Of a stretch of 64,000 nt of DNA, positions 13,510 to 24,169 are shown piece after piece. Source of the DNA: Quillaja saponaria. Lineage: Eukaryota > Streptophyta > Magnoliopsida > Fabales > Quillajaceae. Positions within the stretch are counted from its first letter, which is position 1, and each line of letters opens with the position of its first letter. The notes below the pieces were generated by a model, which ran no database searches, had not been told where the DNA came from, and was given only the letters and a program-made list of their open reading frames with translations. The DNA lies in the NCBI GenBank assembly GCA_029379385.1, contig CM055618.1:6024134-6088133 (forward strand). Direction: 5' to 3'. The translations under genes were made by a program, and so were the position numbers.

Positions 13510-13960
13510 GAAAGAAGCACACATGAGAAACATTGGTCTTGGTAATAGTGTGGAAGCAGAGCTATGGGATCTGAGTAATGGCCTTAATTTGGCTACTGAG
13601 TTGGGTTTTCAGAACCTAGAAATTTCTATTGATGCCAAACTTGTTATTGACCTTATTAATTGTGCGGATTTAGATTCTCATCCTTTTGGATCCCTAATTG
13701 AGGATTGTAGATTCTTACTCCGGGGGCTTCCTCTAGCCACTTTGTCTCACAGTTTGCAAAGAGGGGGAATCAAACTACTGATTTATTAGCTAAAAAAGCA
13801 CACATGAGAATTATGAACTTTACTGTTTTATCTGATGTGGCTTCTTTTCGTATTTTGTTTTACATTCAGACTCTATTGTACTTTCTATCCAAAGACTTGT
13901 GACTGCTGATTAATCTTATTGCACCTTTATCACAAAAAGAAGAAGAAAAAAGGCTAAGTA
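13510..13960 (+). mobile_element. LINE 3'-end scrap: RNase H (RVT_3-type) domain
   Basis: The frame from 13523 reads EAELWDLSNGLNLATELGFQ, then SIDAKLVIDLIN and DCRFLL, the signature of the RNase H domain at the C-terminus of plant non-LTR retrotransposons. A one-base shift near 13755 is needed to continue into a NQTTDLLAKKA block, where that family normally ends with a D-x-LAK motif. The sequence ends with a CACAAAAAGAAGAAG tail at about 13925-13945. It lacks the endonuclease and reverse transcriptase, consistent with 5' truncation. A 15-bp direct repeat (AAGCACACATGAGAA) occurs at about 13514 and 13795. Confidence 0.75.
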
Positions 13961-13988
13961 TTTCTTATAAGAACTAAGATTGCAAGTT

Positions 13989-14007
13989 CCCCCCCCCCCC
14001 CCCCCCC
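13989..14007. repeat. Poly-C tract of 19 bases
   Basis: An uninterrupted run of 19 C in an otherwise A/T-rich region. Its exact length is prone to replication slippage and sequencing error. Confidence 0.9.
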
Positions 14008-14540
14008 TTTGTTTTAAACATAAATCTAAGTACCAAATAGTTTCACGGCTAACTAACAATATTCAATAATATATTTTCAAAATATAAAAATTAAAACTCA
14101 CTAAAATCAAACTACTAACATACGTAAAAAAATTTATTTGATATGAAATGTACAAATCAAGTTTATAAGCACAAAAAACAACTTCATAGTGTTAATTCTT
14201 AACATATCCATAAGATTTTCTAGAAAAGAAAAACTTCATATAAAAAAAAACCACAAGAAAAAAAATCCATGGTGATTAGAAATTTTTTTTTTTTTTAAAC
14301 AACCAAAATTTAGAAAGCAAATAACTATAAATTTATACAAGAAAAGAAATGGAATGTTAGTGAATTAGGCCATGAAAAAAACTAAACACAAGTGAATTAG
14401 ACTTGCACCACCAATAACCTAAATTAGCTTTGATCTCAGCTCAGTCCAAAAGGTAGAAGAGGATCAAGCTCTAAAAAATAATGAAATTGTCACCGAAGGA
14501 GAGAGAAAGTACAAAACACCTTGATGCCATTATGACCTTA

Positions 14541-15330
14541 CCCAATTGTTGTCGGCTTCCACATTTGTGTCTTCGCCATCAATCGATTAAGGTAGAGGAT
14601 GAGAAAGAGAGTGAGTATGGTGAGAGATTGGGAGCAATAAAGAGAGAGCTGCAATAGCTTCGTTAGGGAGAAAGGGAAGGTTGCGTGTGTGAGTGAAAGA
14701 CAAATGAAAAATAAAAAGAGAAGGAAAAATAAAAGAATAAAAAAATTAAAGTTCAGGTCTTTCAAAATTACAAAGTTACTCCCACAATTTTAAAATGTAA
14801 TGCAAAAGCTTAACATAAGTTTAAAAGTAAGGAAAAAAAAATTTAAATTTCATTTAAGTCTTGAGGAAGTTAAATGAAATATAAATAGTTTTTTTAGAGA
14901 GAGTAAAAAATCAGGCTTAGAATTAATCTTGGAACATTCTACTTTATTTAAGTTATGAGGAACTTTGTTAAGGTTTGTTGAATCATGTAATTTAGCAGTT
15001 GTAAATGTTACTGAGCCAGCCCTATGAATTCAACAGTTAGTGTATTTGAACTTTCAAGTGAAGATTGTGGAGTGGGTGTAGTCAAATATTTTGGTGAACT
15101 ACTATAAATCATTGTTTGCAATCTCTCTAACCATATTCTTTAATTCTACTACAAGTTTATTAATATTTAATCCACATTTGAATTTTAAACTGTAAAGTTA
15201 GAGTTTTTATTTGCAAAAACTATTCACCCCCTCTAGTCTTGCCTTTTGGGCTAACAATACTCACCGTAATAGTCAAAGTGAGAGGTGGGATCTCTCGACA
15301 TAAATTGATGGCCGAATTCTAGAAAGTAGG
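14541..15330. other. Noncoding stretch
   Basis: A minus-strand CT-rich, hydrophobic-looking open frame near 14540-14765 has no recognisable domain and is probably leader-like sequence. Nothing else was identified. Confidence 0.35.
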
Positions 15331-15334
15331 CTAA

Positions 15335-15736
15335 GGCTTGGTTTGATAATGTTTTTTTGGAATGGTGCTTATGATTATGAAGAGCATAAGTCAATTTTTT
15401 TATGTTTGGTAAAAAAAAAAAAAAAAAAAACAAAAAATGGGGAGTTTATACTTTGGGCTTTTAAAAACTAGGGGTGCTTTTGAAAGAACTTTAATTGATG
15501 CTTTTATAAGCTGGCTTTTGCTCTCAAAAATTTAAATTACTAATATGACTTTAACCTTTAATTAAAAAAAAGTCTTAGTATTACCAAAATAATCTTAATT
15601 TTTGGCTTCTATATATCAAGATAAGCTTTTACATTGTTTTGTCAAATATTACTGTTGTAACTTTTTAAAACTAGCTTTAAGAGAGCTAAAATAACACAAC
15701 ACCTCTCAAAAAGTCATAGTTTTACCAAACCAAGCC
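15335..15736. mobile_element. Tourist-like (PIF/Harbinger-type) MITE
   Basis: It starts GGCTTGGTTTGATAATG and ends, reverse-complemented, GGCTTGGTTTGGTAAAAC. It is flanked by the 3-bp duplication TAA (15332-15334 and 15737-15739), as expected for PIF/Harbinger-derived MITEs. It is 402 bases long with no coding capacity and an internal A homopolymer at about 15412-15430. Confidence 0.75.
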
Positions 15737-15975
15737 TAAGAGTCAATATTGTCCTGACCATAATGGCCTACCTAAAGCCAACTTTTTTACCACAATAGCC
15801 ACCCTTTTGGCTAATGAAAGTGAAATCGGTTAGTGCTTGATAAATACTGGCCTAAACAAAAATAGACATGGCCAGGCATTTTCCTAGAAAAACATTAGGC
15901 AAGCACACCATTTGGTAAGAAGTAACACAAAAGACGTACTTGTAAAGGCGATATAAAATGTAGGTAACAAGTTCC

Positions 15976-16310
15976 TTATAAGAAACTGTGGAATTGGTTT
16001 GTCAGTATTAGGCTATAAATTGCAGCCAATATGAGATCGAAAAGAGCGGTCATATTCAAGGCCATAATAGTCATCATATCACAAAGGAAATGAAAATTGT
16101 TATGACCCCTATACCAAAAATAGGTAGCTGCAACAATAAGCTTAGCATTAGGAGCCACCGATTGAAGATAAAGTTTGATCAAAGGCAAAAGTCCTTATTT
16201 CTTAAGAAGATAACGATTGACCATAAGCATTCTATTAGCCCATAACTCAAACTTGGGATCATGTTTCTACCATGTCCTAAGGGGCCTAGGATGTGGGGAA
16301 AAAGAAAAGT
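15976..16310 (-). pseudogene. Remnant resembling the plant mobile domain (PMD) family
   Basis: Minus-strand translation gives LRTW, then KHDPKFELWANR, then FHF followed by MMTIMALNMTALFDL. This resembles the FHF..GEMT.TL.DVAALTGL core of plant mobile domain proteins (MAIN-like host proteins and transposon-carried versions). Stops interrupt it (one before KHDPKF, one after NRYLLKK), so it is not expressed as a full protein. Similarity was judged by eye and is weak outside the core. It lies in repeat-rich DNA, so a transposon-borne copy is more likely than a host gene. Confidence 0.4.
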
Positions 16311-16636
16311 CAAGAGACTCATAGAGAAGTAAAGTCTCACCTAGAAACAAATCTAGATAATTTGGTCGAATGAATCATTTTGAATGCAGGACTTATAATA
16401 GGAGCAAGAAACTCTGAAAAATTAATGAGAAAATTATGGTTTACACGAGATTCTAGAAGTCCATAAACTATGTTTATATTGAGACAAATGTGTCATTTTA
16501 ACATCATAAACGTTTCAGTGGAAAGGAATCCTAAAGATGTGAAGGTCCTTTCAAATTCTATAGTTATTAGAAATCATAAAATGTTTTGTGGGTCTATAAT
16601 ATTTCCCAATACCTTATTCAATCTAATGCAATATGC

Positions 16637-17300
16637 CAGGGGGAGGGGTATTGTTGACACCCTAAAATATAAGTAATGAGATTCGACGAGGAGGCTAAAA
16701 GGGGCTTCTCAAAAATCGCCAAACATGGTGATTCCCAATGAAGGAAAAATCGGTTATATGACTGCCGAAAAATGATGCAAAGGCCGAAGTGTCAACAATA
16801 ATGGTTTATCCGATGACTGAAAATTAATCTAGAAAGATTCAACTTTAACTTTTGATATGACCATGGTTTATCTGATGATTGAAAATTAATCCAAAGAGAT
16901 TCGGCCTTAACTTTTGCTAAACGAAATCATAAGGAGCAGTTAATTTCTATTTAGTTATTTTAAATATTCTATAAAAAAATTGTAGTCATAGGGATTTGAA
17001 TCCAAAACCTACTAGAAAACCATTTTAGTAAATTACCACCACAACTTATATTAGTTTTTGCATGTAAATATATTAATTTATTATAAATTTATAAGTAAAT
17101 AGTAAAAAATTTATTAAATAATATTTACCCAGCCAACTCACAAGTTTACGAGCCGAGCTTAGTAAAAATTGAACTCGGCTTGTTTTATTAAAAGAACTTA
17201 AAATCGGCTCGTATAGAAAATGATTCAAGCTCGATTTAAGCCTTTAATTAGTAGCTCACCTTTGTCACCTCTATTCAATATACAATCTAGACTTTTTATC
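16637..17300 (+). mobile_element. Polypurine tract plus LTR start of a decayed retrotransposon
   Basis: A purine run (CAGGGGGAGGGG, about 16637-16648) is followed at 16652 by TGTTGACACCC. This is the layout of a 3' polypurine tract directly before an LTR on +. The U3-like part contains a tandem duplication (16801-16918). No second LTR or internal coding region was matched, and the right end is uncertain. Confidence 0.45.
16801..16918 (+). repeat. Tandem duplication of about 63 bases inside the LTR-like region
   Basis: The two units begin TGGTTTATCCGATGACTG and TGGTTTATCTGATGATTG, and both run through GAAAATTAATC to TTAACTTTTG. Repeated U3 blocks are common in retrotransposon LTRs and can act as enhancer units. 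Confidence 0.8.
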
Positions 17301-17632
17301 GTTATTTACCTTTAAACTTTGTGCAATTTACTTTATGTTTTAGGATTACTAGTTTTCCTCAGATCATTCTTCTTGACATCTAACCTAACCTCTAGTACTT
17401 TGTACTAGGGTTTTGAATCAATAATCTTCTCAAATTATTCATAATCGTTTAATTGCTTGAAATAGTTTCTTCATATGCTGTTGTTCTTATTGCCAGAAAT
17501 AGAAACCATACACCTATAATATTTTAAAAGCAAACAAAACTATTAATTGGCATTAAAAAATGGGGAAAAAAAGAATTACCATATATATTCTCCCGGTCTA
17601 GTTTCCGTCTTCTGGTCTAATGCATCTCACGT
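17301..17632. other. Noncoding stretch before the second phosphatase copy
   Basis: No gene recognised. Homology to the first phosphatase locus begins near 17633. Confidence 0.4.
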
Positions 17633-17876
17633 TGAAATACACTGTATACACTTTTGGGTTTGCTATAGAATGTAACAAAAATGGTCATTGGTCATTGTAC
17701 AATCAAAACTACTGGGCATCATGGTGTTACTCAAGAGCTTGAAAAACAACTTCGCCTTATTTTTATGGTAATTACATAATCAATCTTTCCAAACTAAAGA
17801 ATTAGTCTAATATTATATTTGATTTTTAGGAAAATATTGTCGATATTTACTTGATGAGCATAATCATTGCTTGAAA

Positions 17877-18257
17877 TATTGGAAGTGTAATGGGCTCACA
17901 TGAATATATTACTAATAAACTTTGATTACAAAACTCAAACAACAAAACGTTCTTAAAAAAATATTTCTCTTACACAAACTTGGTGTTTTAACACTCAAGT
18001 ATTTTTTTCTCTTTTCTCTCTATACTAGCCATGGCTAGCTTTTCCTCTCTTTTTTATGCTATTACACTACCTCTATTCTACATACACAAATCAATAGCAT
18101 AAGTCCTATATATAGGACATGGTCACCTCTATACTTGTCCAAAGCTTTTTTGCCTTATCCAAATTGCTAAATAATACTTATCTTAGGCAAATGATCCTAT
18201 TTACTAGATAATGCTTATCTAGTCAAATAGGTATGGTGAAAGGTTTGAATTTTAACA
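17877..18257 (-). repeat. 3' LTR of the 17877-21352 Copia element
   Basis: 381 bases, matching 20965-21352 along its length with point differences. The outer terminus has mutated from TGTTG to TATTG. The inner end TTTTAACA abuts the polypurine tract, which reads AAGGGAGAA on minus at about 18258-18270. Confidence 0.9.
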
Positions 18258-20950
18258 TTCTCCCTTAAACTTGATTTGGTTGCAATTTCTTCATTCATAG
18301 CCTTTTTCCAATTCTTATCTTCAATAGCCTTTTTATATGTTTCGGGATCACACTCTACCATTAAACAAAATAATGAATAGTCAAATGTTGTCTGCACAGG
18401 TTCTTTAGCATCAAAATGTCATCCAAATTCCTCATTTTTGTAGGTATTTTTCCTGAATTGTTGCTGCTTGATGTCACTAGTGTAGATGCAAGAGTTGTAA
18501 GAGTAGGACTTTGTGGAGGATTTTGAACATCACCTTACTTATCTTGCATGTTAGAGTCGTCGTCATCATCATCATCATAAAAAAGCAATCCTTCAACTTT
18601 CTTTTCTTCTTTGCTCCATCTTCAGTAATCTACTTCATCGAACTCAACATCTCGTGAAATGATCACTTCTTGGTCAAAGGATTGTGCAATCTATTTGCCT
18701 TACTCCTTTTGTTACAACCAATAAAGATGCATTTCCCTCCTTTGTCATCTAGCTTTTTTCTCTTATGATCAGAAATATAGGCATATACAATGAACCAAAA
18801 AATTCGAAAATGTCCAACTGTCGGTTTGCTCCCACTTTATGCTTTGGCATCTTGAATCGTACACTCTTTGTCGGACATCGATTCAATAAATAAACAACAT
18901 ATAAAACTGCTTCAGCCCAAAAAGTTCACAGTAAGTGCTTTTCCTTCACAATGCTTCTCGCCACATCAAGAATTGTGCAATTTTTTCTTTCAGCGATGGC
19001 GTTTTGTTATGGCATATTATGAGGTTGTTAACTAGTGAATGATTCCATGCCCTTTCAAGAAACCTTCAAACAACTTTGAGGTGTACTCGCCTCCTCTATC
19101 TATTGTGAGTATTTTCAAATTTTGCCCACTTTGTTTTTCTGTTATTGCTTTGAACTCATTAAATTTATCAAGGGCCTCTAATTTTTCTTTAAGAATATAT
19201 ATTCATCTGTTTCTGCCAAAATCATCAATAAAAGTAAGGTAATACTTTTTTCCTCGAAGTGATGGTATGTCAAATGGACTAGCTATATCAGAATGAACAA
19301 TATCCAAAGGCCCTTGGCTCTCTATGATTTTCTAACTTCAAAACTTTGTCTATGTTTTTTTCCTTTAATGAAGGCTTCACACAATTGATCTGGTTGATTA
19401 ATTTCTAGTAGTTCATCCCACCTTTGCTCTTGATAATAACTTCAGGCTTGTAAATCTAAGATAACCTAACCTTAAATGCCATAATCATGAATTATCTTTA
19501 ATAATAGACTTCATGCACTTCATCACTTTTGTCTAGATATCAAGTGTGAATAGGCGATTCTTTGTTATATCAACTTTAGCAATTAATTATCCATTTTCAT
19601 TTCTAACGTTGAGAGGCGATCCTTAATATGTATGTCATACCCCTTTTCTAGGAATTAGCCAAGATCAATGATATTACTTTTCAAAACAAGTACATAAGAA
19701 ACATCATTATATACTTCTTGTATCTATTCTTTAAGGTAATCATAAGTTTACATTTGCCTTTGATCGGAATCTTTAATGAGTCACCAAAAGTAACTTCTCC
19801 TTCAATTGTATCATCCAAATCCGTAAATAGCTCTTTTCGACCGCACATGTGGTTGCTGGCACCAGTGTTGAGATACCAAAATTTTTCTTGCATTCTTCAT
19901 TTCTCTATAAGTGAGGAAAATAGCAGATTCTTTATTTTTTGTCTTCAACTGCTGCAAGATGATTTTTTCCTTCATCTTAGGAGCTGATCTGTACTCATAA
20001 CTGAAATGGTCATACTTGTTGCAATTATAACACTGCAACTGAGATTTATCACCTCATCATTGAAATCTACCTCTTCCTCAGCCTCTGGATCCTTGACCAC
20101 GACCATGACCATAATCAAATGTTTGATAGCCTTCATTTGTCTGGCTTCTTTCAAAAGATTGTCTACCACATTCATGTCCCCCGCATCCACATCTGTCACC
20201 ACCACGATTTCCTCTGTCTCATCCATAACTGCTGCTGCTAGCTTGATTTTCATCTATAGATAACTTGTTTTGCAAAGCTTGCTCCAAGTTGCTTATATCT
20301 TTATTCAAGTTCATTCTTTGCTCATGAGCTTGAAGAGAACCCTCAAGCTCATCAATAGAAATTTGTGACAAATCTTTCAATTTTTCTGTGGCAACAATGA
20401 TATAGTCAAAATTTTAAGTCAGCGAATGTAGGAGTTTTTCCATCACCTTGACATCATCAACAGTTTCTCCATTTCTTTTCATCTTTTTTACCACCGTTTT
20501 TAGACGAGTGACATAATCCGCAATAGTTTTTGAATTTTCCATTTTTAGCATCTTAAATTCAGTTTTGACTGATTGGAGTTGTACCTTTTTAGCCTTTTCG
20601 ACTCCTTGTAAAGATTTTTACAGAATCTCCCACGCCTTCAATGTATTCGTGTTTGAAATTTTTTCAAAGGTTGATTCATCAACTCCTTGAAAAATAATGA
20701 ACAAGGCCTTCTTATCCTTCTTACATGCTTCCTTCAATGCTGGCTTCTAGATTTGGTAAAGTTGCTTCGGCAATTTCATTTGCAGGCTTAGTGTACCTAT
20801 CTTTATCAATTTCTGATATATCTTATGAACCAAGTAGAACCTTCATTTTGATGCTCTAGTTCCTATAATTTGTCTTTATTAATTTTGGGATTTGAGGTTG
20901 AATCATGTTGCCCATCTCTTCACGTTCTTGATATGTAGACATGAACTTTG
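18258..20950 (-). pseudogene. Decayed Copia gag-pol of the 17877-21352 element
   Basis: Read on minus from the right: gag with an asparagine-rich stretch; a zinc knuckle CYNCNKYDHFSYEY near 20035, whose last cysteine is replaced by tyrosine; a protease block WYLNTGASNHMCGRKELF near 19880, with the catalytic aspartate of the usual DTG/DSG replaced by asparagine; an integrase block DRGGEYTSKLF near 19090; and the start of reverse transcriptase (KNWKKAMNEE) near 18300. Stops and frameshifts occur throughout. The protease neighbourhood (VTFGDSLKIPIKGKCKL) is close to that of the larger Copia at 30007-40127, so the two share a lineage. Confidence 0.85.
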
Positions 20951-20963
20951 GCTCTGATACCAC
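20951..20963 (-). other. tRNA-iMet primer binding site of the Copia element
   Basis: On minus the sequence just inside the 5' LTR reads TGGTATCAGAGCC, complementary to the 3' end of plant initiator methionine tRNA. Confidence 0.9.
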
Positions 20964-20964
20964 T

Positions 20965-21352
20965 TGTTGAAGTATAATGGGTTCAGAAGAATATATTACT
21001 AATAAACTTTGATTACAAAACTCACACAACAAAGCACTCTTGAACAAAATATTTCTCTCACACAAATATGGTGTTTCAACATTCAAGTATTTTTTCCTCT
21101 TTCGTCTCTATACTAGCTACAACTAGCTTTTCCTCTCTTTTTTATGCTATTACACTACCTCCACTCTAGATACACAAAATCAATAGCATAAGTCCTATTT
21201 ATAGGATATGATCACCTACACACTTGTCCAAAGCTTTTTTGCCTTATCTAAATTACTAGATAATGCTTATCTTAGTCAAATGATCCTATTTACTAGATAA
21301 TGCTTACCTAGTAAAATAGGTTTCTTAATGATGAAGGGTTTGAATTCTAACA
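20965..21352 (-). repeat. 5' LTR of the 17877-21352 Copia element
   Basis: 388 bases with TG...CA termini (TGTTGAAG...TTCTAACA on +). The right end abuts the target duplication TGAAA. Confidence 0.92.
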
Positions 21353-21424
21353 TGAAACACATGATTGATAGGTAAGATTGTGTTCTAAAAATAAGGAACT
21401 AATTTTTAGGTTTTCCCTCAAGAA

Positions 21425-22503
21425 AAAGAAAAAGAAAAAGAAGCGGACTCGGGATTTGTCAAAGAATGGTATGTTCTCTACAAGCTCGGCCTATCACTCT
21501 CTCACGAACAATTATGATCAGCTGGGCGATATGATTTGGAAAGGTATTTGGCGTTAGGATGGTCCTCTTCGGGTCAACCTTTTTCCTTTGGAAGCTAGCT
21601 CATGATGGTCTATTGACCAATGCGAAATGGGCTAGCCGAATAGATGGAGCTTCGAAATTATGTGGGGATTGTGCCATGCAAACTGAAACAGCCCTACATG
21701 CCCTCAGGGAGTGCCCTAGGGTGAAATAATGCTGGATTTGTCATGAGTAAAGGCCGTCTTGAGGCCCATTTCTTTACCCGTAATCTACAGGATTGGCTTA
21801 AGTTTAATCTGTGTTCATCTAAGGATTTGTATGGCAGCAACTGGGTGACATTATTTGGTATAACTATTTGGTTGCTTTGGAAGTGGAAGAGTAGTTCTTA
21901 TTTTGATACTACCTGTCATTGGCCTTCGAAAACAGAACCAGCCATTCGTGGGTATATATATGCATGAACATCATATGGCAGCTGCAACTTTACGCTTGGC
22001 TTCTCCTAATACTCAGAAAACAATGTCAAAAGTTAAATGGATAACTCCACCTTTGGGTTGGATGAAGGTCAATATTGATGGGGCATCCGGAGGAAATCTT
22101 AGGAAAACTAGTGCAGCAGGGGTTATAAGGGATAGTAAAGGTTAATCGCAGTTTGGTTTTGGGAAAAAAACTTGGTTGTTGTTGTTTCATTAAACTTTGG
22201 CTCAAGGACTCCTAACTGCTTGGAACAGAGGTTACCGGAAGGTTATGGTAGAAACTGACTCACAAGTGGTAATCTCACTTGTTACTAAGGATGCTAATCA
22301 ATCGAATGCACATTAACCTCTTATTACAGATATTAAAAAGCTCCTATCCAGAGACTGGGAGATTAGTTCGGGACATGGATACTGTGAGGTGAATCAAGTA
22401 GCAGACAAGCTAGCAAATATGTGTAGATAGTTCCGGGGTTGCTTGAAAATATAGATTAGCCATTTCCTCTTCGTAGTTATTTGTATTTCCATTTTATCAA
22501 AAA
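21425..22503 (+). mobile_element. 5'-truncated LINE (zf-RVT and RNase H) inside intron 6 of the second phosphatase copy
   Basis: Translation gives FLWKLAHDGLLTNAKWASR, then CGDCAMQTETALHALRECP, the zinc-binding reverse-transcriptase-associated domain of plant LINEs. An RNase H block (GWMKVNIDGASGGN, AAGVIRDSKG) follows at 22050-22145. Several stops interrupt it. The 3' end is TTTTATCAAAAA, then the intron resumes. Divergent flanking copies of a TTCAGTTTTCC..AAGAA-type sequence (about 21406-21424 and 22504-22521) look like a decayed target duplication. Confidence 0.8.
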
Positions 22504-22772
22504 TTCAGTTTCTCTAAAGAACAATTTCTCATATATGGTTTATGTAATTGATGTAGTGGACTCAATTTCTAACAAGTGGAGGTGGTTCAAAGGCATGGAT
22601 GGGTGATATTAAGCGGTGGAATCCAAAGGAATTGGAGCTGTATTATGACGGTCAAGGTTTCATGTCAATGCAAATCACTCAAAGCAAGGAAGATATTATC
22701 ATATTCTATGACGTTTTTGGCAAGGTTCTGCACAAATGGAGCAGCTATGAAGACCTTGATACTGTATCTTGA

Positions 22773-23364
22773 TCATGAAAGTTGAACTACACTATTCCAT
22801 TAAAATTGTAATTAAAATTATTACACACAGAAAACAGAAAGTGCAAAATAACATCCTAAACCTAGCGTAGAAAGTTTAGTCTGTCATAGACACTCGTCCG
22901 ATTTATCTAACTGGATGATGGATGCCAATTGGACGGAGTTTTATGCAACTGAAATGGACCACTTGGTGAAAATAAAAAATCCGCAGGTTGAGGGTGACTG
23001 TTGGAGCTATAATTCTTCATCCTATTTCAGATATTGACTATCAATTATTTAAGGAGAAAATTATTCAAATGTTTAGCACATCAATCAAGAACGGAAAGAC
23101 AACTAAGAATTCAAAATAATTAAGCTAAGTTTTGTTTACCAGGAAAACATTTCTCAGCTCCATTTGGATGGGAAGAAACTCTTATTCTAGGACACTTCGA
23201 AAACCATGGAAGAAAAAGAAGCATCAGAATGGACTATTAGCAAGATTACTGGCTAAAGTACCATGGAAGAAAAAGAAGCACCAGAATGTTTCTCTCACGC
23301 TTTCAAAATATGATAATGTATGACCTATACTATCAATAAAATGGACTATTAGCAAGATTACTGG
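22773..23364. other. Flank of the second phosphatase copy with shuffled short repeats
   Basis: The first 80 bases match the 3' flank of the first phosphatase copy. From 23207 to about 23375 two blocks occur twice: CCATGGAAGAAAAAGAAGCA near 23207 and 23262, and ATGGACTATTAGCAAGATTA near 23231 and 23341. The second copy of the latter abuts the 3' end of the oxygenase gene. No further gene was recognised. Confidence 0.55.
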
Positions 23365-24169
23365 CTAAAGTACCCGAAGCGCATCCAGAGTATTGACAAA
23401 TTCATGGTCAAACAACTCAGTTCCCCTGGCCAATCGCAGTGGCTCTGTCAGTAATAGGGAGGCATCTGAATCACAATTATTGTCTTGAGCGAGATAAACA
23501 TCATACCCAAGGACATGCAATCTTGCGCAACATATATTAAACCCAAATGAACATCAGAAGCTTGGTCCTGTCAAAACCAGTACATATTACTGGATACTGC
23601 CAAAGGTATGCATGAATCAGGCATACTACTATGTAATAGGTTATTTGAGAAAAGGGGATTGAGCTTGACATCCCCATCATGGGAAGCACCGCTGAACCAT
23701 AATATAAGTGAGTCTTTCTCCACCAGTAATCTGTCAAAAAATCACTTAGCATTAGAAAAAATGAAGATGGCCGTTGATTGATCCAACTTATTGGGAGAGG
23801 ATATCATAAAATGATCCTAGAATCATATTAGATGAAGTGGGCATTCGTGAATATCAAAACCTCAAGTTGCTAAAGGTAACAAACCATTTTGATAAATAGG
23901 TCTATTTTTTACAATATTTGCGTATACAATGATATGCGCCACGTTGTAAAGGAGACTCTTTTTATTTTTACTACACTTTCTTTATCCCTTACTGACAAAG
24001 AAATTTGAGAATTGTGAAGTGTTCTTGATGCCACAGTGCATAATTTTAGTCTTATTGATGACTCTATGCCTTCAAGCAACTTCAGGTCTTAGTTGATATA
24101 AAAGTGTATGAAAGAGGGCAAAAGATAGGCATAGAAAAAAAATGAGCAATGAACTAGAGTTAAGAGGGA

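Larger units (their letters stand above)
9459..14900. mobile_element. Probable decayed LTR-retrotransposon noncoding DNA hosting younger insertions
   Basis: The segment starts with TGTCATGACCCGAAACC, the kind of TGT...GACCC start seen in plant gypsy LTRs. It continues with an AAGCTCAGTGAGTCAGC-type passage and A-rich noncoding text. No gag or pol was found. It contains a hAT MITE (10652-11244), a SINE-like head (11928-12030) and a LINE scrap (13510-13960). A CT-rich leader-like segment reads on minus near 14540-14700. The right boundary is uncertain and the assignment is inferred from style only. Confidence 0.3.
17877..21352 (-). mobile_element. Ty1/Copia LTR retrotransposon, internally deleted
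   Basis: Two similar LTRs (17877-18257 and 20965-21352) bound the element. The identical 5-mer TGAAA flanks it at 17872-17876 and 21353-21357. Coding order on minus (gag, protease, integrase, then the start of reverse transcriptase) gives the orientation. The initiator-Met tRNA primer site lies just inside the right LTR and a purine tract inside the left LTR. Most of reverse transcriptase and all RNase H are missing; the frame goes from a PETYKKAIEDKNWKKAMNEE block almost straight to the polypurine tract. The element sits in exon 6 of the second phosphatase copy. Confidence 0.92.
17633..22772 (+). pseudogene. Partial second copy of the purple acid phosphatase (exons 5-7), split by two insertions
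   Basis: Blocks 17633-17876, 21353-21424 and 22504-22772 match exons 5-7 and introns 5-6 of the locus at 2926-6570. Exon 5 is shortened (the segment before the VGH block is lost) but keeps TTGHHGVTQELEKQL-like text. Exon 6 is cut by a Copia element (17877-21352), intron 6 by a LINE. Exon 7 begins near 22558 with one base missing, then keeps LTSGGGSKAW, DGQGFMSMQITQS and VFGKVLHKW and ends at TGA 22770-22772. This copy retains the glycine codon that became TGA in the first copy. Exons 1-4 were not found, so the duplication was partial or its 5' half is lost. Confidence 0.9.

Noticed and set aside
14538..14765. Hydrophobic minus-strand frame resembling a signal peptide protein
   Set aside because: It is encoded by a CT-rich low-complexity tract, as in retrotransposon leaders. 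No conserved residues were seen.
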